NCBI GenBank assembly: GCA_963724805.1
Contig: CAVRWA010000014.1
Location: 124,001 to 188,000 of the forward strand
DNA: 64,000 nucleotides
DNA from: CAVQZA01 sp963724805
GTDB taxonomy: Bacteria; Actinomycetota; Thermoleophilia; Gaiellales; Gaiellaceae
Direction: 5' to 3'
A model generated the notes under the pieces. That model did not search any database and was not told the origin of the DNA. It was given only the letters and a program-made list of their open reading frames with translations. The position numbers were made by a program, and so were the translations under genes. Below, piece after piece: positions 1 through 12,179 of the stretch; position 1 is the first letter of the stretch; each line of letters begins with the position of its first letter.

Positions 1-2373
1 GCTCGTGGAGTGCCTTTGCGTCTTCGTCGCTCAGGTCCCGGGGCTATGTCGAAGGTGACCTGCTTGATCTCGCCGGTGAAGGCGAACGGCGCCTTGTCGG
101 CGTAGCTCCGGTCGACGACGAGGCCGTTGTCGCGGCCGATGTCCATGCCGGAGTAGCCCGAGAAGCGGCCCGGCACGGTGTGCTCCATCCGCCCGCTCGC
201 GACCGGCTCGCCGTTGACGAGCAACGTCACCTCGCCGCCCGTCGCCGGCTTCGGCGCGTCGGCGGCGAAGACCATCTCCACGCTGACCTCTCCGGTCGGC
301 AGCGGCTGCTCGGCCGCCTGGGTGTACTCGAGCACGCCGAGCATCGAGTAGGTGTGCTTGAGCTTCCCGTCCTGGACGAAGAGCGCGAAGCCGCCGAGGT
401 GGTCGGCCTCGGCGACGATCACGCCCTCGGCGCCGCCCTCGGGGATCGACCAGGTCGGCGCTGATCGTGTACGAGTGGTTGTAGATCCGCGGGATCATCC
501 CGCTCGGGACGTTCTGGATGTCGCCGCGGAAGACGAACTTCGACTCCTCCGGGATCGGCGGCACCATGCCGAAGAAGGACGTCAGGCCGCCGAGCAGCGG
601 CAGCACGTTGTTGGCCTCGGCCTCCTCCCAGAAGAGCTCGCGCAGCTCCTCCACCTTCTCCGGGTGCTCGGCCGCGAGGTCCTTCGACTGCGTGAAGTCG
701 TCGGGCAGGTAGTAGAGCTCGACCGGCTCGTCGTCGGGATCCCAGCCCGGGCCGAACGCGCGCAGCTCCTCCGGGTCGAGCGTCCCAGGGGATCCGCTGC
801 AGCCGCTGGGCGAGCAGCCAGCCGTCCTTGTACATCCCCCGGTTGCCGAGGATCTCGTAGTACTGCTGCGTGTGCCGCTCCGGCGCGGCCGCGTCCGAGA
901 ACGAGTCGGCGAACGTGACGCCGTCGAACGGCTGCTGCTCGATGCCGTCGATCGAGTCGGGCATCGGGATCCCGGCCAGGTCGAGGACGGTCGGCGCCGA
1001 CGTCGGTCACGTGGGTGTAGTGGCTGCGGACCGCGCCCGCGTCGCCGATCCCGCCCGGCCAGTGCACGACCAGCGGGTTCCGCGTGCCGCCGAGATGCGA
1101 GGCGACCTGCTTGCCCCAGTCGAACGGGGTGTTGCCCGCCCACGCCCACCCGGCCGAGTAGTGCGGAGCGAGCTGCTCGCCGCCCCAGGCCTCGAGGCCG
1201 CCGTGCTTGAAGAGGAGCCCCATCTGCTGCTCGGGCGTGAGCGGGATCCCGTTCAGCGTCGTCAGCTCGTTGAACGTGCCCGTGAGCGTGCCCTCCATGC
1301 TGGCGCCGTTGTCGCCCCAGATCCAGATCACGACGGTGTTCTCGAGCTCGCCCATCTCGTCGATCGCGTCGATGATCCGGCCGATGTTCCAGTCGGCGTT
1401 CTCGGAGTAGCCCGCGTAGACCTCCATCTGACGCGCGTAGAGGCGCTTGTGCGTCTCGTCGAGCGAGTCCCAGCGTCGGGAACGCGTCGTTGCGCGGCGG
1501 CAGCTCCGCGTCCGCGGGGACGACGCCGAGCTCCTTCTGCCGCGCGAACGTCTGCTCGCGCATCACGTCCCAGCCCTCGTCGAACGTGCCCTGGTACTTG
1601 TCCGACCACTCGCGCGGCACGTGGTGCGGCGCGTGGCTGCAGCCGGTCGCGACGTAGGCGAACCACGGCGTCTTCGGCTTCTCGGAGCGGACCCCGTGAA
1701 GCCAGTCGATCGTCTTGTCGGCGAGGTCGTCCTGGAAGTAGTACTGCTCGCCGTCCTTGGCCTCGGGCACGCCGATGATCTTCTGGTTCTCGGCGATCAG
1801 CGGGTCGTACTGCCCGGCCTCGCCGCCGAGGAAGCCCCAGAAGTAGTCGAACCCGAGCCGGGTCGGCCAGCGGTCGAACGGCCCCGAGTAGCCCTGCTGG
1901 TTGTCCGGGGTCAGATGCCACTTCCCGAACCCCCCGGTCAGGTAGCCGTTCTCCTGCAGGATGCGCGGGAACGGCGCGCAGTCGCGCGGGATGGTCGCGT
2001 TGTAGCCCGGGAAGGGCCCGGAGAACTCGCCGACCATGCCGAAGCCGACGCGGTGGTGGTTGCGCCCGGTCAGCAGCGCCGCCCGGTCGGCGAGCAGAGC
2101 GCCGTGACGTGGAAGCGGTTGTAGCGCAGCCCGTTCTCCGCCAGCCGCGTGTAGTTCGGCGTCTGGATCGGCCCGCCGAACGTGCTCGGGTTGCCGAAGC
2201 CGGCGTCGTCGATCAGGACGAGCAGCACGTTCGGCGCGCCCTCCGGCGGCGTCGACGTGCGTCGCCTGGTTCCAGTCGGGCTCGGAGCCCTCCAGCGTCT
2301 TCTTCGTGACGCCGCCGAACGGCGGGCGCCGGATCGGCAGTGCGCTGCGGTCGACGTCGGTGTCGTCAGCCAT
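1..2373 (-). pseudogene. Arylsulfatase (S1 family), frameshifted and cut by the window edge
   Basis: A formylglycine-dependent sulfatase would hydrolyse sulfate esters. Conserved blocks appear in successive frames: the N-terminus MADDTDVDRSALPI, the block LLTGRNHHRVGFGM, then GGFGKWHLTPD, FDYFWGFLGGEAGQYDP and SHAPHHVP. These match the large bacterial arylsulfatases of about 780 residues. Start ATG at 2373 has a GAGAG site 5 nt upstream. About seven single-base frameshifts break the frame, near positions 45, 460, 788, 1003, 1475, 2103 and 2255. The one near 2103 falls inside the catalytic C-S-P-T-R signature, so no frame contains it intact. The frame at 1-40 continues off the window, so the C-terminus is missing. 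Protein conservation persists between shifts, which suggests sequence errors more than decay. Confidence 0.85.
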
Positions 2374-2466
2374 CGCTTCTCTCACTGGGTGCTGACGCCG
2401 CGGCTGCCTCGACGCTTCCCACGCACGCGAGCCTGAGCATCACGGCAACGGCGACATCGGAGCTCC

Positions 2467-4107
2467 TCAGGCGTCGCTACGCCGGGACACCGCCGGCCTA
2501 GCCAGGCGCGGGTCCTGCGCCGGGGCCGCCGCGGACCCCGCGGCTTCGCCTGCCGTGTCTTGGCGCGGACGAAGCGCGCTCTCTCGGCGTCCTTCTTCGG
2601 GAAGAAGCGGTAGACGAGCCCCATCCCGATCAGGATCGCGATCATCGCGGCCAGGTAGGCCCACTGGTCGCCCTTCAGGAACGACGACTGGGCGGCCGCC
2701 GTGATCTGGCTCGCCTGGGCCGGATGCTTCGCGGCCAGGTCCTCCGCGCTCGAGTAGGAGAGCTGCAGGGTCGCCTGGGTGCTCTGGGTCGTGCGAGGAG
2801 TCGACGTCCCGCCATCGCCGTCGCGTAGCCGGCGGTGAGCAGCGCGCCGAAGATCGAGGTCATCAGCGCCCCGCCCAGGTCGCGCTGCAGGTCGGCGGTG
2901 CCGGAGGCCATGCCGACGCGGGTCACCGGCACCGATCCCGTGAGCGAGTTCGAGGACGGCGTGCCGGCGAGGCCCACCCCGACGCCCGAGGAAGATGTAC
3001 GGGATCGCGACCTCCCAGTACGGAGATGTTCTCCTTCCAGAGCAGCAGCATCAGGACGAAGGCGACGAAGAGGAACGACTGCCCGGTGAGGAGCGTTCGC
3101 CGCGACCCGTGCAGGCCCACGAGCTTCGCCGAGCGCGGCGCGACGAGCGACCATGAAGAGGCCGGCGGGGATGATCGCGGCGCCCGCCTCGAGCGTCGAG
3201 TAGCCGAGCACGTTCTGCAGGTACTGCTGGCTGATGTAGGCGGCGCCCATCAGCGAGCCGAAGACGATGATTCCGGCGCAGGCGGCGACCCAGAAGGTCG
3301 GGCGGGCGGCGACGTGGAGGTCGTAGAGCGGATTGGCGGCGCGGCGCTGCCGGACGAAGAAGAGGACCGCGGCCGCGGCCGCGACCACGAGCAGCACGAT
3401 CGCGACCGTCTTCTCGCTCGGCACCGGCAGGAAGTTGATCGCGACGATCAGCCCGCCGACGAACACCGCCGAGAGGACGCCGCCGAGGTTGTCGACCGGC
3501 TCGGTCCCCTCGTTGACGTGGCTCGGGACGAAGAAGATCGCCATCGGCAGCGCGATCGCGACCAGCGGCAGCGTGACGAGGAACACCGAGCCCCAGCTGA
3601 AGTGCTCGAGCAGGGCCCGGAGATGAGCGGCCCGAGCAGCGCGATCCCGCCGCCGAGGGCGGACCAGAGCGCGATCGACTTCGTGCGCCCCGGCCCCGAC
3701 CACAACGCCGTGATCAGCGCCAGCGTCGTCGGATAGGCCATGCCCGCCGCCAGCCCGCCGAGCACGCGCGCGGCGAACAGGACGCCGGACGACGGCGCGA
3801 AGCCGGCGAGCAGGCACGCCGGGATCGTCAGCGACATGCCCAGGACGATCATCAGCTTGCGCCCGTACCGGTCGCCCAGCGCCCCGAACCAGAGGACGGA
3901 GGCGGCGAGCCCGAGCGAGTAGCCGACGGCGATCAGGTCGAGCATCGTCTGCGACGCGTCGAACGACTTGCCGATGTCGGGCAGCGCGACGTTGGCGACC
4001 GACAGGTTCAGGTTCGCGACCCCGGCGACCAGGATCAGGGTGCCGAGCACGAGCCCGGCGCGTGCCGGTGCAGCGGACGTGCCGGTGCCGTCAGTTCTCG
4101 AAGTCAT
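2467..4107 (-). pseudogene. MFS transporter, EmrB/QacA-like 14-TM exporter, frameshifted
   Basis: A proton-coupled drug exporter of the inner membrane. The N-terminal half from ATG 4107 reads cleanly: TM1 LVLGTLILVAGVANLNLSV, the loop motif GDRYGRKLMIVLG typical of MFS, then more helices. The frame then changes near 3615, 3150, 3000, 2985 and 2800, while helices such as PTFWVAACAGIIVFGSLMG and the late motif DLQRDLGGALMTSIFGALL continue in other frames. The C-terminal helix MIAILIGMGLVYRFFPKK is visible near 2590-2645; the exact stop is uncertain. It lies 71 nt downstream of the DUF2252 gene on the same strand. Codon use and motifs are preserved between shifts, so indel errors are as likely as true inactivation. 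Confidence 0.75.
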
Positions 4108-4178
4108 GACCGAGGTTGATTTTCCGATCCGACATCCGAACTTTCATCGGACGAATCGGGTGAAATCGGCCGGATCGG

Positions 4179-5630
4179 TCAAAGCCCGGTCTGCACCTCG
4201 ATCCGGCCCGAGTCGGCGGCCGCCTTCAGCGCGGCGTAGTCCCTCTCGTTCTGGTCGGCGTACACCTCGGCGAAGGCCGCGAGCGCCCGGTCGAAGGCGT
4301 CGCTCGTGCCGAGGTAGCTCGAGATCGCGACCGCGTCGCCGGATCGGGCGTGAGCGCGCGCAAGGGTCTGCCCGCAGAGCGTCGCATACGCGACCATCGT
4401 TCTGGGCTCCATCACGTCGATCAACGCAGATCCCTTCGAGTCCCAGAGCTGGCGAAGGTAGTAGTCGCGCTCGACGCCGTCGAAGCCGGTCACGTGGATC
4501 CAGCCGAGCATCATGTCGCTCGCGGCCTGCATGAGGCGCTGTCCCTCGACCACCCGCTGGCCGTGGCTGGCGAGACCGCTCTTGCCGAGGAACGGCTCCA
4601 GCACCGACGCCTGCGCCTCCTTCATCTGGAGGAACAGCGGATCCTCGTCGTCATGGCCGAGGAAGAGCAGGATGAACGCCCTCGTCCCGACGCTCCCGAC
4701 GCCCACGACCTTCCGGGCCGCGTCGACGAGCCGGAACCGCTCGAGCAGGTGACGGCGGTCGCCCTGCAGCGTCCGCCGGTACTCGCGGACCACGAGGTGC
4801 GCGCCCTCCATCGCCTGCTCGCCGGTGAAGAGCTCCGAGATCGGGACGATCAGCGGCGGGTCGCTGACGATCCGCGGCTCGCCGTCGACAACGCGCGTGA
4901 GCTTCTTGAACGCGGCCAGGCTGTCCTTGGTGCGCGCCTTCGCCTCGTTCCGCTCCGCCCGCTTGACCACCTTCGCGCTCACCTGCGACGAGAGGCGCGC
5001 GAAGATGTCCTCGATGTCGACGCGCGAGTACCAGAGGTCGAGCGTCCGCATCGAGGCGAACTCGGCCATCGCGTCGCGGTAGGAGCGGCTGACCGCGCGG
5101 TTGATCTCCTGGCGCCGGCCCTCGTCGAAGCCGCGGTCCCGGCCGGCCACCGCGAAGCTGGCGACGAGCCGCTTGAGATCCCATTCGAACGGCCCGGGCA
5201 GCGTCTCGTCGAAGTCGTTCGTGTCGAACACGAGGCGCCGGTCGGGGGCCGCGTAGACCCCGAAGTTCGAGAGGTGCGCGTCGCCGCACAGCTGCACGTG
5301 CAGCCCGGTGCGGGGCATGCCCGCGAGATCGGCGGCCATGAGGTATGCCGCCCCGCGGTAGAACGTGAACGGCGAGACGAGCATCCGCCCGTACCGGATC
5401 GGCACGAGCTCCTCCACCCGCGTCTTGGCCTGCTCCTCGAGCAGCGCGACCGGGTCGGCGCGTACCGGCGGCGCCTCCCACGAGGCGTGGGAGCTCCGCG
5501 GCACCTCGCTCCGGGCCGCCTTGCCCCTCGCAGCCCGCTCGGCAACCGTGAAATGCGCGACCGGTGAGAGCGGCGACCTGTGCGTGCCTTCACTCGCAGG
5601 AGTGCCGGTGTCTGTCTTCGTCGAGCTCAT
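4179..5630 (-). CDS. DUF2252 family protein
   Basis: A full-length DUF2252 protein of 483 residues. The family has a kinase-like fold and no settled biochemical role. Visible motifs, numbered from ATG 5630, are GDAHLSNFG at 116-124, which resembles the catalytic loop of aminoglycoside kinase-like enzymes, FDTNDFDE at 135-142 and FEWDLKRL at 148-155. ATG 5630 was chosen because AGGGG lies 5 nt upstream. An upstream in-frame ATG at 5711 adds a basic 27-residue stretch and follows a TAGGGT hexamer, so it could be the transcription start or a leaderless start. The gene contains no frameshift although both neighbours carry many. Function is not inferred. Confidence 0.9.
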   Translation of the reverse strand: MSSTKTDTGTPASEGTHRSPLSPVAHFTVAERAARGKAARSEVPRSSHASWEAPPVRADPVALLEEQAKTRVEELVPIRYGRMLVSPFTFYRGAAYLMAADLAGMPRTGLHVQLCGDAHLSNFGVYAAPDRRLVFDTNDFDETLPGPFEWDLKRLVASFAVAGRDRGFDEGRRQEINRAVSRSYRDAMAEFASMRTLDLWYSRVDIEDIFARLSSQVSAKVVKRAERNEAKARTKDSLAAFKKLTRVVDGEPRIVSDPPLIVPISELFTGEQAMEGAHLVVREYRRTLQGDRRHLLERFRLVDAARKVVGVGSVGTRAFILLFLGHDDEDPLFLQMKEAQASVLEPFLGKSGLASHGQRVVEGQRLMQAASDMMLGWIHVTGFDGVERDYYLRQLWDSKGSALIDVMEPRTMVAYATLCGQTLARAHARSGDAVAISSYLGTSDAFDRALAAFAEVYADQNERDYAALKAAADSGRIEVQTGL

Positions 5631-5742
5631 AGCCGCCCCTTTCCGCCTCGCTTTTCGCGTCGGTGCGGCCCGGGCGAGCCAATCGTCGCTCGACCGGGGG
5701 GACGCCGCCATCGGGACCCTAACCCAATGCGGCTGCGGAGCA

Positions 5743-7858
5743 CTACACTAACGCGGAGCGCGCCGAGCGGCTTGCCTCTCTCGTTTCGAGTTCGACGAAG
5801 CGATCACGAGCCTGGCGATCCCATGCGATGTCGAGGAGGAGCAGGGTGAGGTTCGCACCGACGGCCGCTCCGACGATCGTGGTGATGAGAGCAAGGAGCC
5901 CTTCGGTTGCGTTGAACCCGAGCCACGCCGCCGACGAGGGCGCCTCCAACCGCCGCCGCGAATCCCGTCGGTCTTGGTCCGGGCGGACCAGTCGCGGTTC
6001 ACCCAGGCGAAGTAGATCCCGAGCCCGATCGGCAAGCCCACCGAGAGAGCCGCGAGCAGCTCGTTGTCGAGAGGGACGCCGGGCATCGTCGTCAGCACGA
6101 TCAGGACGCCGAGGAACCAGCCGCCCAGGCCGAGCACGAGCGGGTACAGCGACCGCAGCACGGCGCTCGCCTTGCGCCCGAAGCGCGCCCCGCTTGTGCA
6201 CCCGGCGCGCCATCAAGAGCAGCGAGAGCACGGCGAGCGACCGCGAGGCCGACCATCGCGCCGGCGACGCTCTTGCGCGAGCGCCGTCTGCGTCGACGTC
6301 GGGCGTGAAGTCGACCGTCGCGCGCGTGTAGAGCGAGTCGTCGACCTGGCCGCTGTCGAAGAAGGTGTTGATCAGGCGGCTGCTGGCCTCAGGCTGCGTA
6401 CGTCCAGAAGCTGGTCGGTGTGCCCGAGCCCGGGCAGCACGACCTGGTGGCCGTTCGGCAGATACGGGAGGAGCTCCTTCGTCGCGACCTGCGGCGGCGT
6501 CGCGAAGTCGAGCGCCGCCGCCGATGAGGAGCGTCTCCACGTTCGACGTCCGCACGCGGCTGTACTCGTCCTCGTCGCGGCTCGGCCGGCCAGGCGTCGG
6601 CCAGCGGCCCGCCGCCCCAGACGAAGTCGGTGCCCGGGCTCGCCGAGGATCGAGCCGTGCGATGCCCGCCCGAGGCGAAGTAGTCGCTGCGCGACGGCGG
6701 CGTCGGCCCTCGCCGATGGCGGCGCATCTGGCCCCAGACGAACGACTTCGGGAACACCAGGTCGGCCGAGCAGCGACATGGAACCAGAACCCGCTCGCGT
6801 CGCCCTTCGCCGCCGAGAGCCAGCGTGTCGAGCGTCATCGGCGCGGAGAGCGGCGCCGCCGTCCGACGTCGACTCCATCAGCCCGAAGAAGGAGGCGATC
6901 CGCACGTTGCCCTTCTTGATCGGCAGGAAGCAGCCAGCGGTCGGGCATGTCGCGGCCGTCGTCGTGCATCGAGGCGGCGAGGTCGTCCGTCCGCTTGCGG
7001 CAGGACGTCGTCCTTCGCGCAGAGCGCGGAGTAGCGGCGCGATCTGCTCGTCCGTCGTCTTCGCGTCCCAGAGGAAGTTGCCGGGCGGGTTGACGCCGAT
7101 CATCACCGAGCGGTGGATGCTGCTGCGGGTAGCGCCAGGAGTAGATCATCGCCGTGCGCGTCCCGGCGCTCTCGCTGAGGAGGTCGATGCGGCCGTAGCC
7201 GAGCGCGACGCGGGCGGCCTCGAGGTCGTCGACCTGCTGCGGCAGGCGCGTAGCCGGCGAGGTCGACGCCGTCGGCCTCGCAGCCGCGTCCGCGCAGGCC
7301 CGGAACGCCGTCGCCGTAGGCGCGGCAAGGACTTCTCGCCGAGGAAGTCGGTCGAGTGCTTGCAGCGCCGACTCGACCTCCGGGCAGTCGAGCCGGACGG
7401 AGCCGTCGACGCCGCGGTAGCCGACGAGGACGACGTCGTGGTTGTCGGCGAACCGGCTCGCGTCGGGGAACTTCATGTTCGTGATGCCGGGGCCGCCCTC
7501 GAGGCGGAAGATCGGCTCGCCCGGGTGCGCCGACCGGGCGCGGATGCGGACGACCGGCAGCGCGATCAGCCGCGAGCGCGGGTCGGCGCGGTTCTCGGGC
7601 ACGACGAGCGTGCCGAAGTCGGCGGCGTAGCTGCCGTTCTCCGTGGCGTAGCTGGCAGGCATGCAGGATCAGCTGGCCGGCGTGCGCGCCCTGCGGGCAC
7701 GGAGACCGCGCCGTCGGCGGAGCGCGAACGCGGAGGTAGCGCGAGGCCGAGCACCAGTAGCGCGATCGACGGCGAGGGCGACGATGCGGGCGGGAGTGAA
7801 GACCCGCGTCGCCTCGGCGACGCGGCGTCTCGTTCTGATTGTTGGCTGAAGCGGTCAT
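5743..7858 (-). pseudogene. Alpha/beta hydrolase (TAP-like) with C-terminal membrane segments, frameshifted
   Basis: A serine hydrolase of the tripeptidyl-aminopeptidase-like group. From ATG 7858 a membrane anchor is followed by ATENGSYAADFGTLVVPENR, then the oxyanion region FRLEGGPGITNMKFP, the block VVLVGYRGVDGS and the nucleophile elbow LLSESAGT. The elbow has Ser at the first position instead of the usual Gly. The C-terminal TAP-like part has LPNGHQVVLPGLGHTDQ with the expected histidine. Three to four transmembrane helices near 5750-6250 follow, for example PLVLGLGGWFLGVLIVL. At least ten frame changes occur. It starts 25 nt after the MMPL stop, so the two are probably co-transcribed. 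Confidence 0.75.
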
Positions 7859-7883
7859 GCCGGGATCCCTCTCTTCCTCGCGT

Positions 7884-10083
7884 CTAGGCGGAGACGGGGG
7901 CCGGCTCGGGCTCGGGCAGAGCCTCGGGCTCGGAGTGATCGAGCCGAGGAAGCCACTGGAGCCAGCTCGGCAGGTACCAGTTCCAGTCGCCGAGCAGCTT
8001 CATCGATGCGGGCAGGAGCACTGCGCGGACGATCGTGGCGTCGATCAGGACCGCGATCGCGAGCCCGACGCCGAACTGCTTGAAGAACGGCATCGAGAGT
8101 ACGGCGAAGATCGCGAACACGGCGACCATCACGGCCGCGGCGCTCGTGACGACGCCGGCGGTGGACTTGATCCCGTGCGCGACCGCGTCGTCCATGCTCG
8201 CGCCGCGATCGAACGTCTCCCGGATCCGGCTGATGATGAACACGTGGTAGTCCATCGAGAGGCCGAACAGGATCACGAACAGGAGCAGCGGCACCACGGG
8301 GCTGATCCCGGCGGTGGAGCTGAAGCCGAGCAGACCCTTGCCGACGCCGTGCTGGAAGACCAGCACCAGCACGCCGTAGGCGGCCGCGACCGAGAGCAGG
8401 TTGAGCACGATCGCCTTGCCCGCGACCACGAGCGAGCGGAACGCGACCAGCATGAGGCCGAACGCGAACAGGAGCACGAACCCGACGACGAGCGGCGTCT
8501 TCGACTTCAGCACGTCGCGCTGGTCCTTCCACTCGGCCGTGAGGCCCGTGACGCCGGCCTCGGTGTCCGGCAGGGCACCCACGGTCGTCGGGCACGAGCT
8601 CGTTCCGCAGGAGCGCGAGTGACGCGTTCGAGGCGGAGTCGGTGCCGCTCCCTGCGATGGGGACGGTGATGTTCGCGACCGTGCCGTCCTCGTTCACGTC
8701 GACCGTGATCGGGTCGTACATCAGCCCGCTCGCAAGCGCCTGCTGCTCGAGCCGGCGGATCGCCCCCTGCACGACCGGCGCGTTCACGTTCGGCGCCTTG
8801 ACGACGACGCTCGCCGGCAGCGCCGTGCCGGGGAACGCCTTCTCCATGCGGTTGTACGTCTTGATGACGTCGAGCGACTGCGGGAACGAGCTCGGCCCCT
8901 GCGGCGCGAGATGCAGCTGCAGCGCGGGCGCAGCCAGCGCCAGCAGCAGTCCCGCGGAGAGGACCGCCGACAGCCCGGGCCGGCGCAGGACGCGGTCGAC
9001 GACCGCACCCCAGAACCGCCCTTCGCCGTCGTCGCGGCGGAGCCGGCCCACGAGCGGGACGCGCAGCAGGTCGACCTTGTCGCCGAGCCTCGAGAGCACG
9101 GCGGGGAGCACGGTCAGCGAGCCGATCACCGCGACGGCGACCACGAGGATCGTCGCCAGGGCGAGGGAGGCGAAGGTCGCGTCGCCGGTCAGGAACATGC
9201 CGGACATCGCCACCATCACCGTCAGCCCGGAGATCAGCACCGAGCGGCCGGAGGTCGCGGCGGCGGCTTCGAGCGCCGCCCGCTCGCTGCGCCCGGCGGC
9301 CCGCTCCTGACGCTCACGCTTCAAGTAGAACATCGAGTAGTCGACGCCGACCGCGAGCCCGATCAGGAGCACGAGCGCATCCGCCTCGAACGCGACCGGC
9401 ACGAGGTGACTGGGCAGCGCCATCAGCCCGAACGTCGCGAACACCGCGCTCAGGGCCAGCAGCAACGGGATGCCCGCCGCCACGAGCGAGCCGAACGCGA
9501 GCACGAGGATGATCAGGGTGATCGGGAGCGACAGAGCTCCGGCCTTCCCCAGATCGTTCCCGTAAGCGGTCTCGACTCCCTTCTGGGCGCTCGCGTCGCC
9601 GAACTCGCCGATGAAGAAGCCCGGATGAGCCAACTGCGCGGCGGCGACGCGGTCGAGGACGGGGCCGATCTTGTCGACAGCCTTGTCCTTGTCGCCGCGG
9701 ATCTCGAACTCGACGAGCGCCGAACGCCGGTCCTTGGAGATCTCGCCTCGGTGCACGTTCTGAACCGCCGTCACCTTCGAGACGCGGGCGACGACGTCCG
9801 CGACAGCCGCCGCGAATGCGGCATCGCCGACGCGAAGCGAGCGGCTCTGAATCAGGACGCTCTCGCCGGCAGGCTGCTTGAAGCCGGCGTCGAGAATGCG
9901 GTCCATGCGGCCCGACTGGCCGGGCCCGGACGTGGTCTGGTCGACGTTCTTCGTCCCGACCATGCCGCCGAGTGCGAAGGCGACGAGGACGAAGGCGAGC
10001 CAGCCGAACGTCGCGGTCTTCCAGTGAGCGGCGCTCCAGCGGCCCATGCGGGCCGCGAGGTTCTTGGACGTTGTTGCGGACAT
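7884..10083 (-). CDS. MMPL family RND transporter, one frameshift near 8588
   Basis: A proton-driven exporter of the MmpL/HAE3 group in the cytoplasmic membrane, typically for lipids or hydrophobic compounds. ATG 10083 has a strong AAGGAGG site 6 nt upstream. TM1 is followed by a periplasmic domain, then the first helix bundle with GVDYSMFYLKRERQE. The second half mirrors it with LSMDYHVFIISRIRE, the duplicated signature of the family. A single-base shift around 8585-8595 joins ELVP to VGALPDTEAG. Without it the protein would be about 730 residues, a normal length. The gene is divergent from the kinase/response-regulator operon, which may control it. Confidence 0.88.
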
Positions 10084-10193
10084 GACCTGCCTCCTTGCGT
10101 CGAGAACTTCTTGTGATCGACGCTAGGGGCCAGGCGGCGCGGCGGCGTCGTCGGAAGGCCGGATTCGCACTCGGACCAGCCGACGATTCCGCG

Positions 10194-10209
10194 TCCTACT
10201 CAGGTAGGA
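10194..10209. promoter_or_regulatory. Inverted repeat TCCTAC-TCAG-GTAGGA, putative operator
   Basis: Perfect 6-bp arms with a 4-nt spacer sit 35 bp before the kinase start and 111 bp before the divergent MMPL start. NarL/FixJ-family regulators bind short inverted repeats of this size. Autoregulation by the adjacent response regulator is inferred from position only. Confidence 0.4.
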
Positions 10210-10243
10210 GGCGGCCGGCGCGGGCGTGCAGTAGGTTCAAGCC

Positions 10244-11409
10244 GTGAGAAGGCTCGGGACGCTCGCGCGCAAGTACTGGTTCGACGTGGTGATCGTGCTC
10301 CTGGCGATCGAAGCCATGCTCGAAGTCTCGGTCAGACACGGTGCGCGGAACGCGCCGCGCACGACGCTGTGGTTCGACCTACCCGCGCTCGCGATCATCA
10401 TGGTCCTCCCGCTCTTCGCGCGACGGCGGTATCCCTTCGCCGCGCCGGCGGCCTACTGGGTGCTGGCCACGGCGGTCTCGTTCGTCGACGGGCGGCTCGT
10501 CACGTTCATGACCAGCGTCTTCGTCCTCGGGATGGCGGCCGCGTTCCTGCTGGGGGACCTGCGCGACGCCGTGAAGGCGCGGATCGGCCTGGCCATCGTC
10601 GTCGGCTGTGCGGCGATCATCGTGTACAACGCCCCCGATCACTCGGCCAGCGAGCTCGTCTTCATCCCGCTCCTGTTCGGGATCTGCTGGCTAGCAGGCT
10701 TTGCGCTGCGCGAGCGGGAACGTGACGCCGAGGCGGCAGAAGAGCGCGCGACCCGGGCCGAGCGGGATCGGGACGCAGCGGCGCGGATCGCAGTGGCGGA
10801 GGAGCGTGCGCGGATCGCGCGCGAGCTCCACGACATCGTGGCCCACGCCGTGAGCGTGATGGTGCTCCAGGTCGGCGCCGTCCGGCACAAGCTCCCCGAA
10901 GAGCTCGCCGAGGACAGCGATGCACTCCGAGGCGTCGAACAGACGGGCCGGGCGGCGCTCGGCGAGATGCGCCATCTCCTGAGCGCGATGCGCCGCGACG
11001 GCGACGACCTCGAGCTCGCGCCCCAGGCCGGCCTCGAGAGGCTCGACTCGTTGCTGGAAGAGATGGGCCACGCCGGCCTTCCGGTCCGGCTGCACGTCGA
11101 GGGCGAGCCGTTCCCGCTCCCGCGGGCGCTCGACTTCGCCGCCTATCGAATCGTTCAGGAAGGGCTGACCAATGCGCTCAAGCACGCGCACGCCGGCCAG
11201 GCGGATGTGACCGTCCGCTACCGGCCCGATCGGCTCCAGGTCGAGGTGCGCGACAACGGCCGGGGCACGACGACGAGCGACGGCCTGGGCCACGGGCTTG
11301 TCGGTGTCCGGGAACGTGTCAAGATCTACGGCGGCGAGATGACCGCGGGAACGGCAAACGGTGGCGGTTTCGTCCTCAGCACGACCCTCCCGCTCGGCGG
11401 CAACGGGCG

Positions 11410-11413
<4 letters not shown>
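10244..11413 (+). CDS. NarL-type sensor histidine kinase (HisKA_3)
   Basis: A membrane histidine kinase of 389 residues. The first 155 residues hold five or six hydrophobic helices without a large extracellular domain, which suggests sensing in or at the membrane. A charged coiled-coil linker rich in RERDAEAAEERATRAERD follows. The phospho-acceptor is H196 in ARELHDIVAHAVS, the HisKA_3 form of the H-box. The ATPase domain has YRIVQEGLTNALKHA as N-box and VRDNGRGTTTSDGLGHGLVG as G-boxes. The start is GTG 10244. Its stop overlaps the response regulator start by 4 nt, so the two are translationally coupled. The divergent MMPL gene is a plausible target. Confidence 0.95.
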
Positions 11414-12078
<665 letters not shown>

Positions 12079-12179
12079 GAAACCCGGAGGGACGGGGGAG
12101 CGACCCACGGCTCGAGATCGCCGCCCGGCGGCTGGTCAACCAGCGACTGGCGGGCACGCCGCTCGACGGCGCGGCGGAG

